Assembly: GCA_024362935.1 (NCBI GenBank)
Contig: JANCRA010000012.1
Coordinates: 1,984,001 to 2,048,000, forward strand
Direction of reading: 5' to 3'
From: Setophaga petechia
Taxonomy: Eukaryota > Chordata > Aves > Passeriformes > Parulidae
Length of the DNA: 64,000 nt
A model generated the notes under the pieces. It did not search any database. It saw only the letters and a program-made list of their open reading frames with translations, and had not been told where the DNA came from. Below are positions 1 to 13,298 of this stretch, one piece after another; the first letter of the stretch is position 1; every line of letters begins with the position of its first letter. The position numbers and the translations under genes were made by a program.

Positions 1-1860
1 CAGGCGCCTTTCAAACCCAATGGTCCCCAGATTCTTCCTCACTTCACAGCTCAGCATAGACAAAAGGAACACAAGGGATTCAGCGCAGTTGCCATTTGAA
101 TTTAATATAAATCCCATTTGTTTCATGAAAAATATTCACCATGACATGATTTTAATTATTGTATTGGTTAAAGGTGAGTTTATCAAAACAGAGAGCTGTT
201 GTCCCCAAACTCCTTCATGATGGGCTGTGAAACAAATGTACTGGGCTAAACCTTCAGCTGATTTCGTTCAGCCCAATAAGTTTAGTACCATTATGCTAAC
301 AAGTTATTATTTCTTAAGGGGATGACCTGTCACAGTTTTTATCTTCAATATTTAATTATTTTTAAAATATAAATTAGCCAATTACAAAAAGCTTCACCTC
401 AATATGAAGAAAAAGATGCTGATAAGTTTGTTTAGGTTTTGATCCTCCCCCACTATTTTTAAATGGTTCAATCTACCTCCTATTTCTTGATCAGAGCAAA
501 AGGTGCTGTGTGCATGAAACTGTAAAATGAATGGTCCCAAATTCCATCCTGCACAACCCTTTCTACAAATTAATACCAACACAGATAATATATACTTTTT
601 ATTCCTGCTCTGCTCACAGACCAAGATGTCAGTTGCACTAAGGGCTATACAAATCTACAAGAAAAAATTATGATCTCAATCCCAAAGAATTTACAATCAA
701 ACTATAAGATAAAAGAGAGCAGAGTATTGGCAGAATGGAGATCAGACCATCCTAAAACTATTAAGGCAACACAGATCAGCATGATCAGCCACCTCGAACA
801 GGGGTTTTTTGAGGAAATTTTATCAAAAAGATTTTTAACCAGGCAACAGAAAGAGGAAACCAGGGCAATTTTGTATCTATTTACTGAGATTTCATCCAAG
901 CATAAGACAGACAGCGTGAAGGCACTGGCTTCACTAGTGACCTCTCAAAGAGTAACATAAAACAGAGCTGAAAGATCCTGTGCATCTCAGTTTCTAAAAA
1001 ATATTTCAACAAAGTGATGCACTCGAAATTTTGGGAAACGTTGCCCTCACTTCAGCAACCTCCATTGACTCTGACAGAGGACAGACAAATTCAGCTGAAA
1101 TACAAGGATCAAATTTATTTACTTGTCTGAAAAAAAAAGAGGCACTATATACTTAAACTGTTCCTGACACATTTGTCCAACCTGGTTTTAGGAAAGAAAA
1201 GCTGTAGTACATTATACTCTGAAACATATCAAACTCTCAACCCTAGAACAGTACTTTAAGATGGTTTGCCACTTCAATGATGCATATCTTATTTTCCAGC
1301 TCTTCTTCATGAAGAGTCAGATCTTTTCATGCTAAAGACTTTGAATTTTTAGCACTACATAAACAAAAGAAATCACACTAGCCCTTTAAACACAGTTCCA
1401 GACAGGAAGTAAGACCACATACACAAGTGTGAAAGTCTGAACTAACTCAGAACAGGCAGAACACAGACTGTATTTTATACTGAGATTTCCAGCAGCAGGA
1501 GAAGAACTTTCGCTGCCAAGTTAGTGCTGTTGCTTAGAATGAAGAGTCAATAATTAAATTTAAAATTCTGCAGAGAGACCTAGTGATCTGGAAGGAACTG
1601 AAACAAGCACGAGGAAGAAGTTTAAACTAGAGAAAGTGCCACACAACATGTTTAGTCAGGGGGGGAAGAAACAAACCAAACTCAAAAATATGTCTTACTA
1701 AAGAAATAAGGGTGAAGATTTTCAAAGCGAGAAAAAGTTAGAGGGTTTCATATGGACTAAAAATATTGGGATTTATTTTATAATATTTACAGAACTGAGT
1801 AGATAGCAAGCTCTCGAGACTTCATGGGGAAATATGGAGAATTTGAAAATGGGTAACCTA
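1..1860. other. Intronic sequence without recognised genes
   Basis: AT-rich unique-looking intron. Apart from the possible repeat relic near 640-740 I see no exon, RNA gene or repeat. Confidence 0.5.
640..740 (+). repeat. Possible relic of an ancient amniote interspersed repeat
   Basis: The run GGCTATACAAATCTACAAG followed by CCCAAAGAATTTACAATC resembles a motif widespread in reptile genomes (CCCAAAGAGCTTACAATCTAA). I cannot name the family. The surrounding 97-codon open frame (670-960) looks incidental. Confidence 0.3.
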
Positions 1861-3135
1861 GTGCTTACATGCTGAAAAGGGAGGGAATGAAGAAGCCAGG
1901 GAATTATCAATCATTCATTTTCACTTGGATTCCAAGAAAAATCCTGAAAGAAATAAACAAACACATTTCAAAAACACAGAGAAAACAAACAAGACAAGTA
2001 ACAGCCAAAAGGGATCTGTCATCAATGGGCTGTCACATTTCCTTCAGTGAAAGGGTAACAGGCAATGTGGATGAGAGACAAGCAGCCAGGTGTCATTTAT
2101 CTTAACATTAGAAAGATTTTTGACAACATCTCAAATTACATTCTCAGTCACAAGCAACCTAGTGAAACAGATTTAGCCCCTAAGGGCTAGGTGCAAATTA
2201 TATCAGAAAGCTGAGAAAAGATAAATTTGTAGTTGATTTACTGTCAGAAGGGAAGGAATGGCACTGGGTGTGGTCTAGAAAGGTCTATTGTTAGTCTGCT
2301 ATTATTCACTATTTGTAATAACCACTCATTTTTTCTGGATCATAAAATAGAGTATAGGGTGATCAGATTTGGGCAGTAATAGTGGGAAAGGCTGAAGCCA
2401 TGCTGAAGGTCAGAATACTTATTTCAAATGATACTGCAGAGTCTGAAAAAATGAAGCATACCATTCAACAGGGACAACTAGCAGTACATTATGGGTCAGG
2501 CAGGACAGAGGTGGCAGCTCTGCAGAAGAAAAAGAAATCTCAGGGCTCTAGTAGATGGTGATCTATTGAACCATTGTTGTCCTGTTGCAAAAGGGGCAAA
2601 TGCCAGAATAAATGCAGATAGATACAACAGTCTTTCCCCTCTACTCTCCATCATGACTACATGAAATTATGTTTCTCCTGTACTCTGCGCTAGTGAGACT
2701 GCAGTCAGAACACTTTCTGAAGGCTAGGTCACTGTGTTTCCCTTTGAAGGAGAATCAAATGGGGAGTCCAGAGGAAATCTGCAAAGATCAGAAGCACGTC
2801 TAGAAAACACAATCTATGTGACTAAATTGAACAAATTCCTCTTGTATAGCCTGAAGAAATAACATAGCCTAGGAGGTAAAACAACAGTCCTCAAATACAT
2901 GAAAAGGATGAGGATGTGCACGATGTACACTGAATAAAATAAGCTTAAATTATAGCAAGAAGGAGTAAAGTTAGGTATTCTTAAGACACTTTGGAGAGAT
3001 AAGAGTAGCTAAAAAATGAAAGATAATGCCTTCAGAACCTGCAAAGTCTTCATCCTTAAAACAACATAAGTGTAGAAGATGTTAACTTTATCCAAGGGCT
3101 AGACAGTCTCCTGAGATCCCTTTTGCTGTCTTCTA
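1860..3135 (+). mobile_element. Old CR1 LINE, 5'-truncated, with reverse transcriptase relic
   Basis: The left part (1869-2105) still reads PGNYQSFIFTWIPRKILKE, the worn form of the CR1 reverse transcriptase motif ENYRPVSLTSIPGKI. Next comes the region for the RT palm and thumb, with the avian landmark near 2675 (CTCCTGTACTCTGCGCTAGTGAG). The 3' end near 3100-3130 reads GGGCTAGACAGTCTCCTGAGATCCC, which corresponds to the usual CR1 terminus. It has many indels and stops, so it is dead and old. It is antisense to GRM8. The left boundary is approximate. Confidence 0.75.
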
Positions 3136-3965
3136 TAAGGCAAAGGCAGATTTCAGGTACTAAATATTTTGAGAACAAATAAAAATATCATAACTAGGCT
3201 AAATAAATAAGACAATAGAAAAACATCAATGTACTCTCTTGGTAGATAAGTTCTTTAGGCTGTCTTTTGTGATTTTACACAATACCTCTTTAGGAAAAAT
3301 ATTTACTAGAAAAAAGTAAACAAGAAATTGTAATGATCCTACTTTTCCTATGTCTTGCATAATTAATGATGCATTTTAAATATTGTATGGTAAATTGCTT
3401 TTGTTTGCAGTGAAAATGTTTCTCTAAGTGTTAGGTAAAGAAGGTCCAAGTAAAAGAAATCCCCACTGCTGCAATAATAAACTCTTTCCCACATAAGGGA
3501 ACTTAAATCAGTTTGGGATAAATTAAGCATCTAGCATGTAAAAAAGAAGTCCAAATTGGAGTCCTATACATGAATGGAAAACAGGCAGAGAAGTTGTCCT
3601 TAACTAGTAAAGTGATGCACAACCTGAAGCAAAAGAAGATCCTAAATAAATAACCAGGTTTACAGCTCCATAAATCTTTCATGACTTTCTTCTAGAGCTC
3701 TTCTTAAAGACTGCTAAAAAGTCTTGTATTCAGCACAAAACCAAGGAGTCCAGTTGCTTCTATGCCTCCCAGCATTTGCTCAAGGGATACAGGACATTGC
3801 CTCTGAGGGGACTATTAGAAGATCAAATCCACCAAACAAATGAAAGCCAGAAAACTTTAGAAGTTATGACCCCATCTTTGAATCACTGTGCAAAATCAGT
3901 ATTTACAGCTCATCTGCTCCACACGGCCCAGGGCAGCCCAGTACTTAATTATCCTCATCCTTAGA
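3135..3965. other. Intronic sequence, nothing recognised
   Basis: AT-rich sequence between two CR1 fragments. No exon, RNA gene or repeat was identified. Confidence 0.4.
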
Positions 3966-4340
3966 ATCTTCTAGCATGTCTGCATTAGATCTCTCTCGCT
4001 GTAGTTCAAATCCACTACTTCTCCTAATAGCCAAAGTAACTATGTCTAACATAGTTCTTTTCCTGAATAATCCCTTCTGTATTGGAAGAGATTAACACAG
4101 CCCCCCTCAATGCAGTTTTCTTCAGACTAAACAATCCTACTTTGCTCAATCTTTCCCTAAAGGCATACTTTTAGATGGCTGATCATTATAATTGCTTGCA
4201 GCTGGACTCTCTCCAGCTACTTTACTTTTCAGACAGAAGTCACAGTTCTGCTAAGGAGCTCACAGCACTGCAGAAGAGAGAACAGATCAATTACATCACC
4301 AGTCTAGGAGCTCCTTGCTGTAATGGCTTCTGGTGATACA
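3965..4340 (-). mobile_element. Very old CR1-like LINE fragment
   Basis: The plus strand reads CTTCAGACTAAACAATCC, then a CTCAATCTTTCCCTAAAGGC run and a GCTGGACTCTCTCCAGC run, and then an AGTTCTGCTAAGGAGCTC-type stretch. This is the reverse complement of the 3' part of CR1 ORF2 in the older, reptile-like subfamilies. Divergence is heavy and the ends are soft. Confidence 0.55.
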
Positions 4341-7190
4341 AATCAGTTAACCATTCCAAAGCTATTGCTCAGCCCTATGCCTAAGTTTTCCATAAAAGGG
4401 GAGTTCAATTCCTGCACTTACCAGAAAGGGCACTGCAATCCTCCTTCTTTGACCCAGTCATTTCAAGCATATTTTATTGACATATTCAACACTAAATCTG
4501 TTTGCTGTGAGCTGAAGTTACAATTAAATTAGCTATGCATTCTTCATTTCCTATGTTAAGATGTATTAATATCACCATTAAATCTAGTGATACCATTTTG
4601 GATATTCAGAAAATAATTCCCTATCTTTAAATATATATTTTAATAGTGTTTGGGGGTTTATCCAGATGAAAAGTCCTGGATAAATATTAGATTACTATCC
4701 TGAAGTAATTAAAATAATATTAGTGCAAGATGAAGAGAACTGAAGCAAAGCAAACAGAAAAAAAAATAATCATGCTTATTCTCTTTCATCATATAATAAC
4801 TATTGAAGGCCTTTTTCATTTTCCATTTAATCTTTGTTAATTTTGTGGTGGACTTCCATTATGTAACACAAATGAGCAATAATCAATTCAATCATTTAAT
4901 CTGCAATTTTTGCTTTTAAGGACTTTTAAACAATTTGCTTCAAGCTTTAAAGGGCAGCTCAATTTTCAAATTATAAGACATATGTAAATTTCAGGTTGGT
5001 GTCAATGCTAAAACTCACATTAGCTTGTACCAGGGGAGTAGCTAACCCTGCTCTGAAGTCCTCTATATGAGTTCAAAACTCTCTGGGAATTCATTCAAAA
5101 GCTCCTGATTTTTTTATTGTTCTATCACTGCTCATTTTTTTTACTGTGAAAGAGAAAATAATATTTTAAAACATAAGTTCTATGCTTGTCATTCCTTTCC
5201 AGTTTGTTGAAAAAAACAAGAATGCTCTTGGTCCTGTTGATTATGGCTATTCAAAGAACAATTCATTCTAATCATACCACTTTTACAAAGGATGAACACA
5301 AAAAGCTATAGAATATCTACCACCCAGTCAAGAATCCTGTGACAAATTCACAGCCAAACATACAACTGCAACTTCATGCTTCATTTGAGGAACCTCACTT
5401 CCACTCACCCTGACAAGGTGAGAAAAAAGTCACTATTCATCTTAACTCTCAAGCAGAGACTGTTTCACTGGCAATTTCCTATCATTCTAATGAAGAAAAA
5501 ATAGTTATCAAATTTCAGGACATTTTCCCAGCAGCTATCTTTTATCTTTTTTCTTTTTTTGTTTTTTTTTTTGTTTTTTTTTTTGGTTGTTGTTGTTGTT
5601 TGTTTGTTTTTCTATAGAGAATCAGTCAAGAAGTCTATTTCATTGAGGGGGAAAAAAGACTATTAGGACCAAAGTAAAAAAAACTTCAGAAGGAAGACAA
5701 GTTGTCATTTTCCTTCAGTTCTTCTAAGGTCATTGGCTCCTGAATGTAGGTTCTGTTTTGATTTTCAGTTATGTCTGAAATAGTTTCTGTCTAATATGGG
5801 CACTTCTGAAAATCATTTAATGCTCTTTTAACATCTGTATTCAGCCTATTTCTTCTCCATTATCAAGCTTTTTATATCAATACAACCCATAACCTTTCAA
5901 TAGCATAAAATCCCAATTTTATTCCATGTTTCTTGTGTTTTCTGTCTTGCATCCACTTCTCATTTACAGTAGCCTACTGCTGACTTATCTTTTTAATCTA
6001 TAATTGGTCCTTAGCAGACACAATTTTCATATTCACCTAAGACATGAACAGTAGGGAAGAACAAATCCTGAGTCATACTACTTGACCAGTGCTAAGATCA
6101 GGATTCGTTTTGTGAAACCTAACTAGTCTAAAAACCATAACAGTCTCTTCTATTTTCAGCCTTATGTAGAATAAAGAAAGATAGCAGTGCAATTTTGAGA
6201 AGAATAGAAGAACCTACAACATTTTTGTTTGTCTCCTTTAGTTTTATTTTTAACCTGGGATCAGCAATTTTCAGTCAAATGACATGGGTTTGTTAGAGTG
6301 AAAGTTTGAACTCCACTGCCTTATTACATGCAGGCAGAAGAACACCCTGCAGGCCATGTGATTGTCATATTTTGTTTATAGATATCATCATATTCAGCAC
6401 TAAGTGCATTTGTTGTCTATTTCCCTGTACTGTGTTCTTTTGTTAAACACAGGGCTTAGGTTCAGCATTTTAAAAACATCTATCAATTATATAATAGCTA
6501 CCACAGGAAAAGAAGAGGCTTTCTGACTTCTTTAATGAAATACAGTGGCCTACAGCAAAGCTTTAAACTTATTTAATGCAGTTATGGAAAACATCAGAAG
6601 TTTTTTGAGTCATTTTCTTTTACCATGTCACAAGAAAGGGAACTAATGGATTTTGAATCTGTAACTTTCAAGAATAATTGACTAATTTCAGTGTTGATGG
6701 ATTCCTTCAGTATTAGATACAAGACATGAGGCCTAGAAGAGAAGAGAAATCAAATACTGATTCTAATATCTTTATGATCTAGCTGCCTGAAGGGAAGCTC
6801 ACTGTCAGTGTGAGGTTCCCAATTTTTTACTAGTTCACCAATCACTGTGCTTAAGGCTGATGGTGGTTATGGCTGTCTCTCTGATAGTTCATCACATCAG
6901 TGTAATTTTAATTTATAGTTTTCGTCGTAAATCAAGATCATTATGGAAAAATGGATGCCCCTGAGTCATTTATATCCTCGGTGCATACACTCCATAAATG
7001 TGAAAGCTTATGCATCTTATTATTTCTAAGAGAATGTTAGAAATCTGTTATTGTAAAATCTCTTTTTTATTTTAACAGAACTCTTGTGCTCCAATGAAAA
7101 ACAAAACAAGACACAAAAATCCCAAACCAAACAACAAAACAAATACAAGTGAGTTCTGTCTTTAAAATTCACTGTTTTCACTCAAAACAC
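4340..7190. other. AT-rich intron with a T/G-rich low-complexity tract
   Basis: Mostly unique-looking AT-rich sequence. At 5541-5612 there is a T-rich tract passing into TTG/TTTG repeats. At 7090-7150 there is an A/C-rich tract just ahead of the CR1 fragment. I see no genes. Confidence 0.5.
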
Positions 7191-7192
7191 AG

Positions 7193-7340
7193 AATCAGAG
7201 ATAGGCCTGTATTCAAAGCAACCTGAAAGATCATCTAGTTCCAACCCCTCTGCTGTGAGCAGAGTCACCTTTCACTAGACCAGCTTGCTTAGAACCCCTC
7301 CAACCCAGCCTCAAACAGCTCCAAGGGATCATGCAGGGTT
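7193..7340 (-). mobile_element. CR1 LINE 3'-end fragment
   Basis: The plus strand begins CAGAATCAGAGATAGGCCTG and continues with AGATCATCTAGTTCCAACCC, then CACTAGACCAGCTTGCT. This is the reverse complement of an avian CR1 3' end. Only about 150 bp are kept, as expected from severe 5' truncation. It is in the same sense as GRM8. Confidence 0.85.
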
Positions 7341-9800
7341 TTATATGCTTTGGATTTTTCTTAAGGAGTAGCATCACGTAAGTTGATATCCACTCCAGCA
7401 TTTGAACTGCATCAGCTAAATGTGTGATTTAGAAATCACCCAGAATTGTGTCTGCCTGAAGACTCATCAGAAGATCAAAATCACTAACTTGGAAGAATAT
7501 GGATTTAGATCTACATATTTCTTTCATAATGGAGTCTTTAAACATAGATTTTGGTTAATCGAAACAATGTATAAGCTTGAAATGTAATCTTAGATTGTTT
7601 CAAATTGTATTTTAAAATATGTGGGGTTTTTTTTAAAGTCAAATATTAGATTTTAAAATCCTTTCAACTTTTTCCAACTGGTACTTAGCTTTAAAACCAG
7701 AGCATTTTAAAGTGCGTTTAGAGTATTTTAAAATAAATGTTCAGAGAAAAAAAGAAATTAACCAAAACAAACTGAATGGGTTTCGAAGTAAAGGAACTCA
7801 GGAAATCATTATCAAAACTTTAGGACTGGAACTACTTCCATCTACTGCCACTGACATAAAGCACCAGTCAACATGTGTGTCTAGACTAGCCCTTATAACA
7901 GCACATGCAATACAGAACACAGTTTCTAAGGGTGAATTCATTATAAATCATAAAAAGAACTTGATTCAAATTACAAGTGCAAAGAAAAGCAAGCTTGTTT
8001 CAAACAACTTTACTTCTACAGGATATTACATGGTTGAGAGCTCAAATTTGCTAAACCCACACATCTGTAGAGAACTTTTACGTGTGACCCAGTATGCAAA
8101 ATGCTGTTGCAATATGAATAAAATATAACTTTTGCAGAAAAGCTACCTTTGCCTAAATTTTTATTCATCATATAAACCAGATTTTTTTTTTTAAGAAAGC
8201 ATTTTAACTATCAGACTTCCCTGAAAATTAAGTTATCTTTTTTCTACTGATAAAAAAATTATGAAAGTAAACAGAAAACACTGGCAGTTAATGTATCATC
8301 AATGAGCAGAAATTCTAAGGCAGTTATTTCTTTTTTTCCTTTAAAATCATACTAAAAGTTTAAAAGGTCAGGTTGTTTCCATTATATTAAGATCACTTAA
8401 AGTCAGGAAACCTTGGAGAGTAAAAGGACTTTACTAAAACAGGTGTAAATTTACATGGTGAGATTCATCAGACAGTCAGGTTCTTTGAGATTATTGTTGG
8501 ACATTTCTAAATACTTGCTTTCAGAGTTTCCTTGTGTCTGTCAAAGACTGAGATACCTTATTCAAACTCAATAATCATGCAAAAATTTTAATTTGGAAGA
8601 TTGGTAATGTTTCTTTATTTAATTCATTTACCGTATCAGCATTGTCATGCATTTGTTTTGTAAGAGTTACAAGAGTAAGACTGATCAGTAGTCATGAAGT
8701 GCCTGTATCTGGAAGCTATAGTTGCTTCAGAGGAAATTTAAAAGGTCAGTTAGCCTAAAGGAGAGCATTAATGCTACTGAAGTCTCCATGAAGAAACCAG
8801 CATCAGGGCTAAAAGGGTCCCTGCAGCTGGTGAAGCCTGCTGAGAAAGAGCCCCTTAGGGAGGGTGATGCACAGTCTTTATCCAGCCAGTCAGCACTTTC
8901 TGCCCAAAGGGAAATCAGCACTGCAAGGAGAAATGAACAAGTCTGAAGCTTGACAAGGACCCTGCAGAGTCAGTGGAACTTTGAGGAGCCAGAGACATCA
9001 GCAGAGCAACCCTGAATTCTGAGGGTGGTGGCCAGAGACAGACTGGGGCTGGCTACCAGATGAGGAGATACGGCCCAGACAACAAACCTGCAGCCAAAAT
9101 ATGATCTAAATTAGCAAAGAGCATCTTAAGGAAAAGGAAAATTGAAAAGTAGGGGGAATGAGGAAATCAGAAATAGAAAAGGGAAACCTTTCAATTAAGT
9201 TATTTAGATGGAAGATATGTTCTAGTTTGTCTTACAATAATTTTTCCAAGGGTTGAACTGTACTAAAAACCTGATACTTCAAGACTTATTTTTCTGACAG
9301 GGAAAATGAACAGATTAATAAAACCAATAAATTTTCTGAAGCACAATACCAGCTGCATAGATGAACATAATCATAAACACATCATAGCTACAACATGTTA
9401 CCACACAATTTGAGGAAGAAATATCTGTAAAAACCAGGGTAGAGGTATCTACAGAGGATATCTAGCTTACAAATATTCATTAAAAATCATAGCTACATGT
9501 ATCTTCATTAAAATTAACTAGAGGAGAAAGGGTACAGGGGGGAAAGTATTGTATTTTAAAAGTATCTCCTTTAAAGAGTAGCAGGGTAAAAATTGTTCTG
9601 CCATCTTAATGCTGCTTCACTTTCAATAAACATAGATGTTTTCACAGAAACTAATGAAAACATCCACTGTGTTCCCTATGATTCATTGGCAATCAAAAGC
9701 ACTTCCTAATTTGCAATATGATGATCTGGAGTATTGACAATCATTCAAAAAGATGGCTTGGTTTTAATATATTTTGTCTAGTGAGAGGAGGCAACAGCTT
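7340..9800. other. Intronic sequence without recognised genes; modest GC rise at 8770-9080
   Basis: The stretch contains a 138-codon open frame (7712-8128) with no recognisable protein features, which I treat as chance. The part near 8770-9080 is clearly more GC-rich than its surroundings and may be an unclassified repeat. Confidence 0.4.
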
Positions 9801-9837
9801 TGCCACAGCAGATCATCATCTGTCATAACTGCCATCA

Positions 9838-10025
9838 GCACCTGCTAAGAGCTCAGTGAGCGTGCAGGAGCAGTGAGCCCTGCGAGCCTGCTCACATCCC
9901 GGCCGGGCGAGCAGGGGCTCAGCAGGAGAGCAGGGAGTGGTGGAGCAAGAGCAGGACCCCAACACAAGGCTGGGAGCAGAACCTCGCACTGCAGGGCACT
10001 GTGCCAGCCCACCCATGGAGGGGGA
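9838..10025. other. Short GC- and CpG-rich block
   Basis: About 190 bp with several CpGs, including CCCGGCCGGGCGAG near 9899-9912, in an otherwise AT-rich intron. It directly precedes a TATA-like run (ATACAATATAAG) and the putative LTR. It could be the 5' part of the same retroelement or a small CpG island. No conserved peptide is readable. Confidence 0.45.
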
Positions 10026-10049
10026 TACAATATAAGAAAATAAAGATAG

Positions 10050-10449
10050 TGTAGAAAGTAATCTCACCCCTAAGGAGTTGCAGCTGGGCCAATTAGCAAA
10101 GATAAGGAGCAAGCCTGACTTTACCAGGCCACAGCTGTAATCAGTGAGAAGAAGAGTGCTATAAAAGAGTGGGGTGGCTGGTTGAGAAGGGCATTGGAGT
10201 CAGTTGGCTGCTTTGTGAAGGAGAAAGAGTTGGTGCTCTGAGGAGCTGCCCACGAGAAACACCAAGAAGGCATGGAGCTTTTGCAATAAGGAGACAACAG
10301 TATGGAACCCCTACAATAAGATGACAACACACCTGTGTCTTCACAACTCTGCATACTGGACAGAGCCTGCCTGAGAGCTGGAAAAACCAGTTGCATCCAG
10401 CATGTGAGATCATGGTGGTGGAAAAAGAGAGGCAAACAACATTCAACAT
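10050..10449 (+). mobile_element. Putative solo LTR or retroelement fragment
   Basis: The unit starts TGTAGAAAGTAATCTCACCC and has a TATA-like GCTATAAAAGAG at about 10158-10169, as in an LTR promoter, then a purine-rich R/U5-like part with GCAATAAGGAG. It ends near CATTCAACA. I recall similar avian LTR-like repeats but cannot name the family. No target-site duplication is clear, and the boundaries are uncertain. Confidence 0.45.
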
Positions 10450-12253
10450 ATCCTTAACTAATGAGAGGTAATGAGGGCATGCTTAGATAAATCCTTTCCT
10501 GTTAGATTTGTGGTCAATGTGGTTAGCACAATGTGGTTTCAGCAGTATGAGTACCCATAAATCCACTCATATTTTAGAGTTCCCCTGAGTACATATACAT
10601 GAGGCAGAAATAATGGGACTGAAAAACTACAGGCTTAATGAAAAATGTAGATGTCTAGGGGGACATAGAAAAAGACAGATTCTAAAGGAACTAAAATTGA
10701 AGCAAAATTTTCAGCATCTTTTTTGTTATTACTATATAACTGTTATGTTAGTACTAGCATTTGCGCAAATGTGTGCATCAGTTTCTGAGTTAATTTAATA
10801 AATACTAACTTCTAAAAAAAATGTAGCAATTATCAAAATCTTGAATGTATTCATAATAGGTATGATAAGAATCTAACTGTAGTCTTTTCCAGAAATCAAT
10901 GTTTAATATTAAACTTCTTTAAGCATTTTTTTTTCCTTTCATGCCCTCCAACACACAGATATCAGGTTAGTGAAGGGAAATAACACTGCCACACAATCTG
11001 CAACACATGGCTTCTTTTGGGAGGATTTTTTTCTATTTGGACAGAATAACTAAATAAATGAGTCCCTGACAAGTAGTTACAGTTATTAAATTGTAGATAT
11101 GCTATAGTGGTTTAATAGCTGTGGATGAAAATGGGGAGCTATCATATGTGTTATTGTGGATAGTGCTCAGATAATTATTGCAAAATAGTCTGAACGGGAG
11201 AATAATTTGTAAATATTTACTACACTGTCTTTGTAACTCTTTATCAGGAACCTCTCACATGGAAAACCAGAGATATTCAAAACCTTCTTTTTGTGGTTTT
11301 ATTGAATTCACTGCATAAACTTACTCTGGTGTATCTAGCCATCAATTCACACTGTTGCCATTCTCATCAGCCTTTAGCAAAACAACATTGGTATTTGCAG
11401 AGGTACCCAAACAGATAACACTAGTATACAGCATATCTAATAAGGAAAGAGATTAAATTCATTTTTCTTCTTCTCTCTTTACATGAAGACATCTTCTTCC
11501 AGAAAGTACTTTGGACCAAAAATTTCTGAAATTAAACCTTGATGCCTATTTGTCACACAAGTCTATGTAATATATCCTCTGAATTTTGTTAGGACAGAAA
11601 TTTTCAACCCAAATATAATTCCATGCACAGATGGAATTTAACTACCCCAAAACTTGCAAAAGAGATTAAGACAGCAATTAAAAACACCATCTAAAGATGG
11701 GTAAATTGTGGTTTTTTATTCCTTCTACTATGAAGTAATCAGGGACAATACAAATCCTAATTATTCAAGTAGAAAAACACCTAAGTCTCCCTTTATATTC
11801 AAGGAATATTTTTATTGCAGTAGTTCATCATCCCTATGTTTTAACTAAATCAGAAGTGTTTAGAATTCAAACTTTTCTTTTATGAAATACATTTCCATCC
11901 TCTTATATTATTTGAAATACCTGGGCAATTTACCTGCCCCCATCATTTTGTCTTTTTTTAAAGGAAAAGTTATTATTTCCTTGCCTAGTTTATTAATCTC
12001 TCTGAGGAATAATAGATATAAAATGATTTTAAAATGTCATCTGAAGGAGCTGATAACTACACAATCCATCTGACTTGAAAATATAACCAATTTTATTCAG
12101 GCTATTGTGCAAGATTTTACTGTTTTCTCGAGAACAAAGGGGAAGTGCTTTGTTCTGCCAACTGACAGAGAATAAATAATATTTTTTAAGTGTTTAAAAT
12201 AATTTAATACTCAAATTAGTGTTCTCCAATGTCAGTATCATAATCTAATTGGT
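10450..12253. other. AT-rich intron, nothing recognised
   Basis: No exon, RNA gene or interspersed repeat was recognised. Confidence 0.45.
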
Positions 12254-12696
12254 AGAACCATATAATCATTTAGGTTGAAAAGACAAATAAGATCATCAAG
12301 TCTAACCATTGGCCTGACATGGCCAAATCCACCACTGAACCATGTTCCTAAAGGCCACATCTAAATATCTTTTAAATACCCCCAGTGATTGCGACCACTT
12401 CCCTGGGCAACCTGTTCCAATGCTTGATCACCTTTTCAGTGAATAAACTTCTTCTAATGTCTGATCTAAACCCCCCGTGGTGCAACTTCCAGTAATCCTT
12501 CCCTTTCCCATCACTTCTTTCTTTCAGGTAGTTGTAGAGAGCGGTAAATTCACCCCTGAGTGTCCTTTTCTACCTAACAGAATAACTGAGCCCAGTTCCC
12601 TCATTCAGTTCTCACAAGACCTGTGCTCCAGACCCTTCACTAACTTCATTGCCCTTTTCTGGACATGCCCCAACCCCTCAATGTCTTGTAGTATTC
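12254..12696 (-). mobile_element. CR1 LINE (outer element), 3' segment
   Basis: The plus strand reads ATATAATCATTTAGGTTGAA, then CACCACTGAACCATGTTCCT and a CTTCCCTGGGCAACCTGTTC stretch. This is the reverse complement of the avian CR1 3' end. It is the first of three pieces of one element in GRM8 sense; the others are at 13028-13298 and 13671-14001. It breaks off at CTCAATGTCTTGTAGT, where a second CR1 is inserted. Confidence 0.92.
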
Positions 12697-13027
12697 AAGG
12701 GGAACTTTACTGGCCTCTAGAACTACTTGAAAAAAAGTTACAGAGAGGTGGAAGTCAGTCTTTTCTCACAGGGTAATACAAATAGTTTTAAGTTGTGCCA
12801 GGACAGGTTTACATTTTATAATAGGAAAAAATTCTTCCACTGTAAGGGTGATCAAGCAATGGGTAGTCTGCCCAGGGAAGTGATGGAATCACCATCCCTG
12901 ATTTAAAAAGACTTGTAGATATGGCCTTGGGGACATGCTTTAGTGGTGGTCCTAGCAGTGTTTGATTGATAGTTGGACTCAATGATCTTAGAGTTTTATG
13001 CCAACCTTAATGATTCTATGACTCTAT
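12697..13027 (+). mobile_element. CR1 LINE nested inside the outer CR1, opposite strand
   Basis: It starts near GGGGAACTTTACTGGCCTC and runs through the CR1 3' region. It ends CAACCTTAATGATTCTATG plus ACTCTAT, a normal CR1 terminal repeat. It retains its own 3' tail, so it is a separate later insertion rather than an inversion of the host element. About 30 bp of outer CR1 seem to be missing at the junction. Confidence 0.88.
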
Positions 13028-13298
13028 CAGCTGCAGCCTCTCCAGTGCTGAGTAAAGAAGGACAGTCCCTGCCCTGGTCCTGCTGGCCTCACTATTTCTG
13101 ATACAGCCAAGATGCCATTGGCCTTCTTGGCTGTCTGAGCACACTCCGGCTCCTGATGAGCTGTGTCAACCAACAATCCCAGGACCTTTTCTCCTGGGCA
13201 GTTTTCCAGCCACTTTGCCCCCAGACTGTTGGGGTTGTTGTGACCCAAGTGTAGGACTCATCCCTTCACCTCGTTGAACCTCATGTAATTGGCCATGG
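13028..13298 (-). mobile_element. CR1 LINE (outer element), middle segment
   Basis: Continues the outer CR1 after the nested one. It reads CTCCAGTGCTGAGTAAAG, then GCTGGCCTCACTATTTCTGA and a GCCATTGGCCTTCTTGGC run, all reverse-complement CR1 ORF2. It stops at GGCCATGG, where the solo LTR is inserted. Confidence 0.9.

Noticed and set aside
7712..8128. 138-codon open frame on the plus strand
   Set aside because: No domain, no codon-like pattern, low-complexity K/N/I-rich peptide, no splice or promoter context. Best explained as chance.
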